Positions 5,616-5,718 of a stretch of 5,718 bases of DNA are shown in pieces (positions within the stretch are counted from its first letter, which is position 1; the number at the start of each line of letters is the position of its first letter). The position numbers and the translations under genes are program-made. Source of the DNA: Acetobacteraceae bacterium (lineage in GTDB: Bacteria > Pseudomonadota > Alphaproteobacteria > Acetobacterales > Acetobacteraceae); contig JAIYAI010000025.1 in NCBI GenBank assembly GCA_027489135.1, forward strand, positions 1 to 5,718, given 5' to 3'. The notes under the pieces were generated by a model. It was not told the DNA's origin and ran no database searches. It worked only from the letters and a program-made list of their open reading frames with translations.

Positions 5616-5718
5616 TCAGAACAGGAAGTCGTCGGCCGCCAGGTCGGCGATCCGCACCCCCGTCAGCAGCAGGGAACTGGTGGCCGAGGTCTGGATGCGC
5701 ACGCCGCCCGCCACCTGC
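5616..5718 (-). CDS. Paralogous RTX-type protein, C-terminal end (partial)
   Basis: The last 34 codons (33 complete residues plus TGA) of a second gene run off the right edge. The peptide starts QVAGGVRIQTSATSS and ends RIADLAADDFLF. It equals the C-terminus of the 604-residue protein at 29 of 33 positions (V/L, L/V, E/A and N/D changes), with no indels. At DNA level about 14 of 103 aligned bases differ. It is therefore a tandem paralogue with the same type I secretion-like tail. Everything upstream of this tail lies outside the window, so whether the glycine-rich part is also shared is unknown. Confidence 0.85.
   Translation of the reverse strand, partial: QVAGGVRIQTSATSSLLLTGVRIADLAADDFLF

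Overview
The window is high-GC DNA whose genes look alphaproteobacterial, most likely from Acetobacteraceae (Roseomonas-like). That assignment rests on base composition, codon choice and gene types read by eye, not on a database match. It contains ordinary housekeeping genes next to what looks like an accessory locus for surface or exported proteins.

Left part (1-1140): the last 41 codons of an elongation factor G gene (fusA, + strand) are followed by a 15-bp stem-loop with a GCAA tetraloop, a probable terminator. Next is a small + strand gene for an exported 80-residue protein with four cysteines. It converges, with a 12-nt gap, on a - strand gene for a 167-residue, apparently beta-rich protein with no signal peptide. 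A 126-bp divergent intergenic region follows.

Middle part (1141-3199): hldE encodes the bifunctional heptose kinase/adenylyltransferase that makes the ADP-heptose precursor of lipopolysaccharide inner core. It is followed 51 nt later by an NADPH-dependent FMN reductase-type flavoprotein gene. The reductase gene converges, with a 10-nt gap, on a - strand MaoC-like hot-dog hydratase gene.

Right part (3647-5718): a 604-residue glycine-rich protein with an RTX-type C-terminal third lies on the - strand. The C-terminus of a near-identical paralogue lies just upstream of it and runs off the window. The 604-residue protein has about five degenerate units, each a beta-strand-like segment flanked by GGx/GxY glycine tracts. 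It then has three canonical RTX nonapeptides and a typical type I secretion C-terminus ending in DFLF. It contains no cysteine and no lysine. This tandem family is the least ordinary content here. No transporter (ABC, membrane fusion protein or TolC-like protein) is visible in the window.

Two regulatory structures also stand out. A good -10 element overlaps the first hldE ATG, which suggests leaderless translation from the ATG nine bases downstream. An 8-bp inverted repeat places the Shine-Dalgarno of the flavoprotein gene in its loop.
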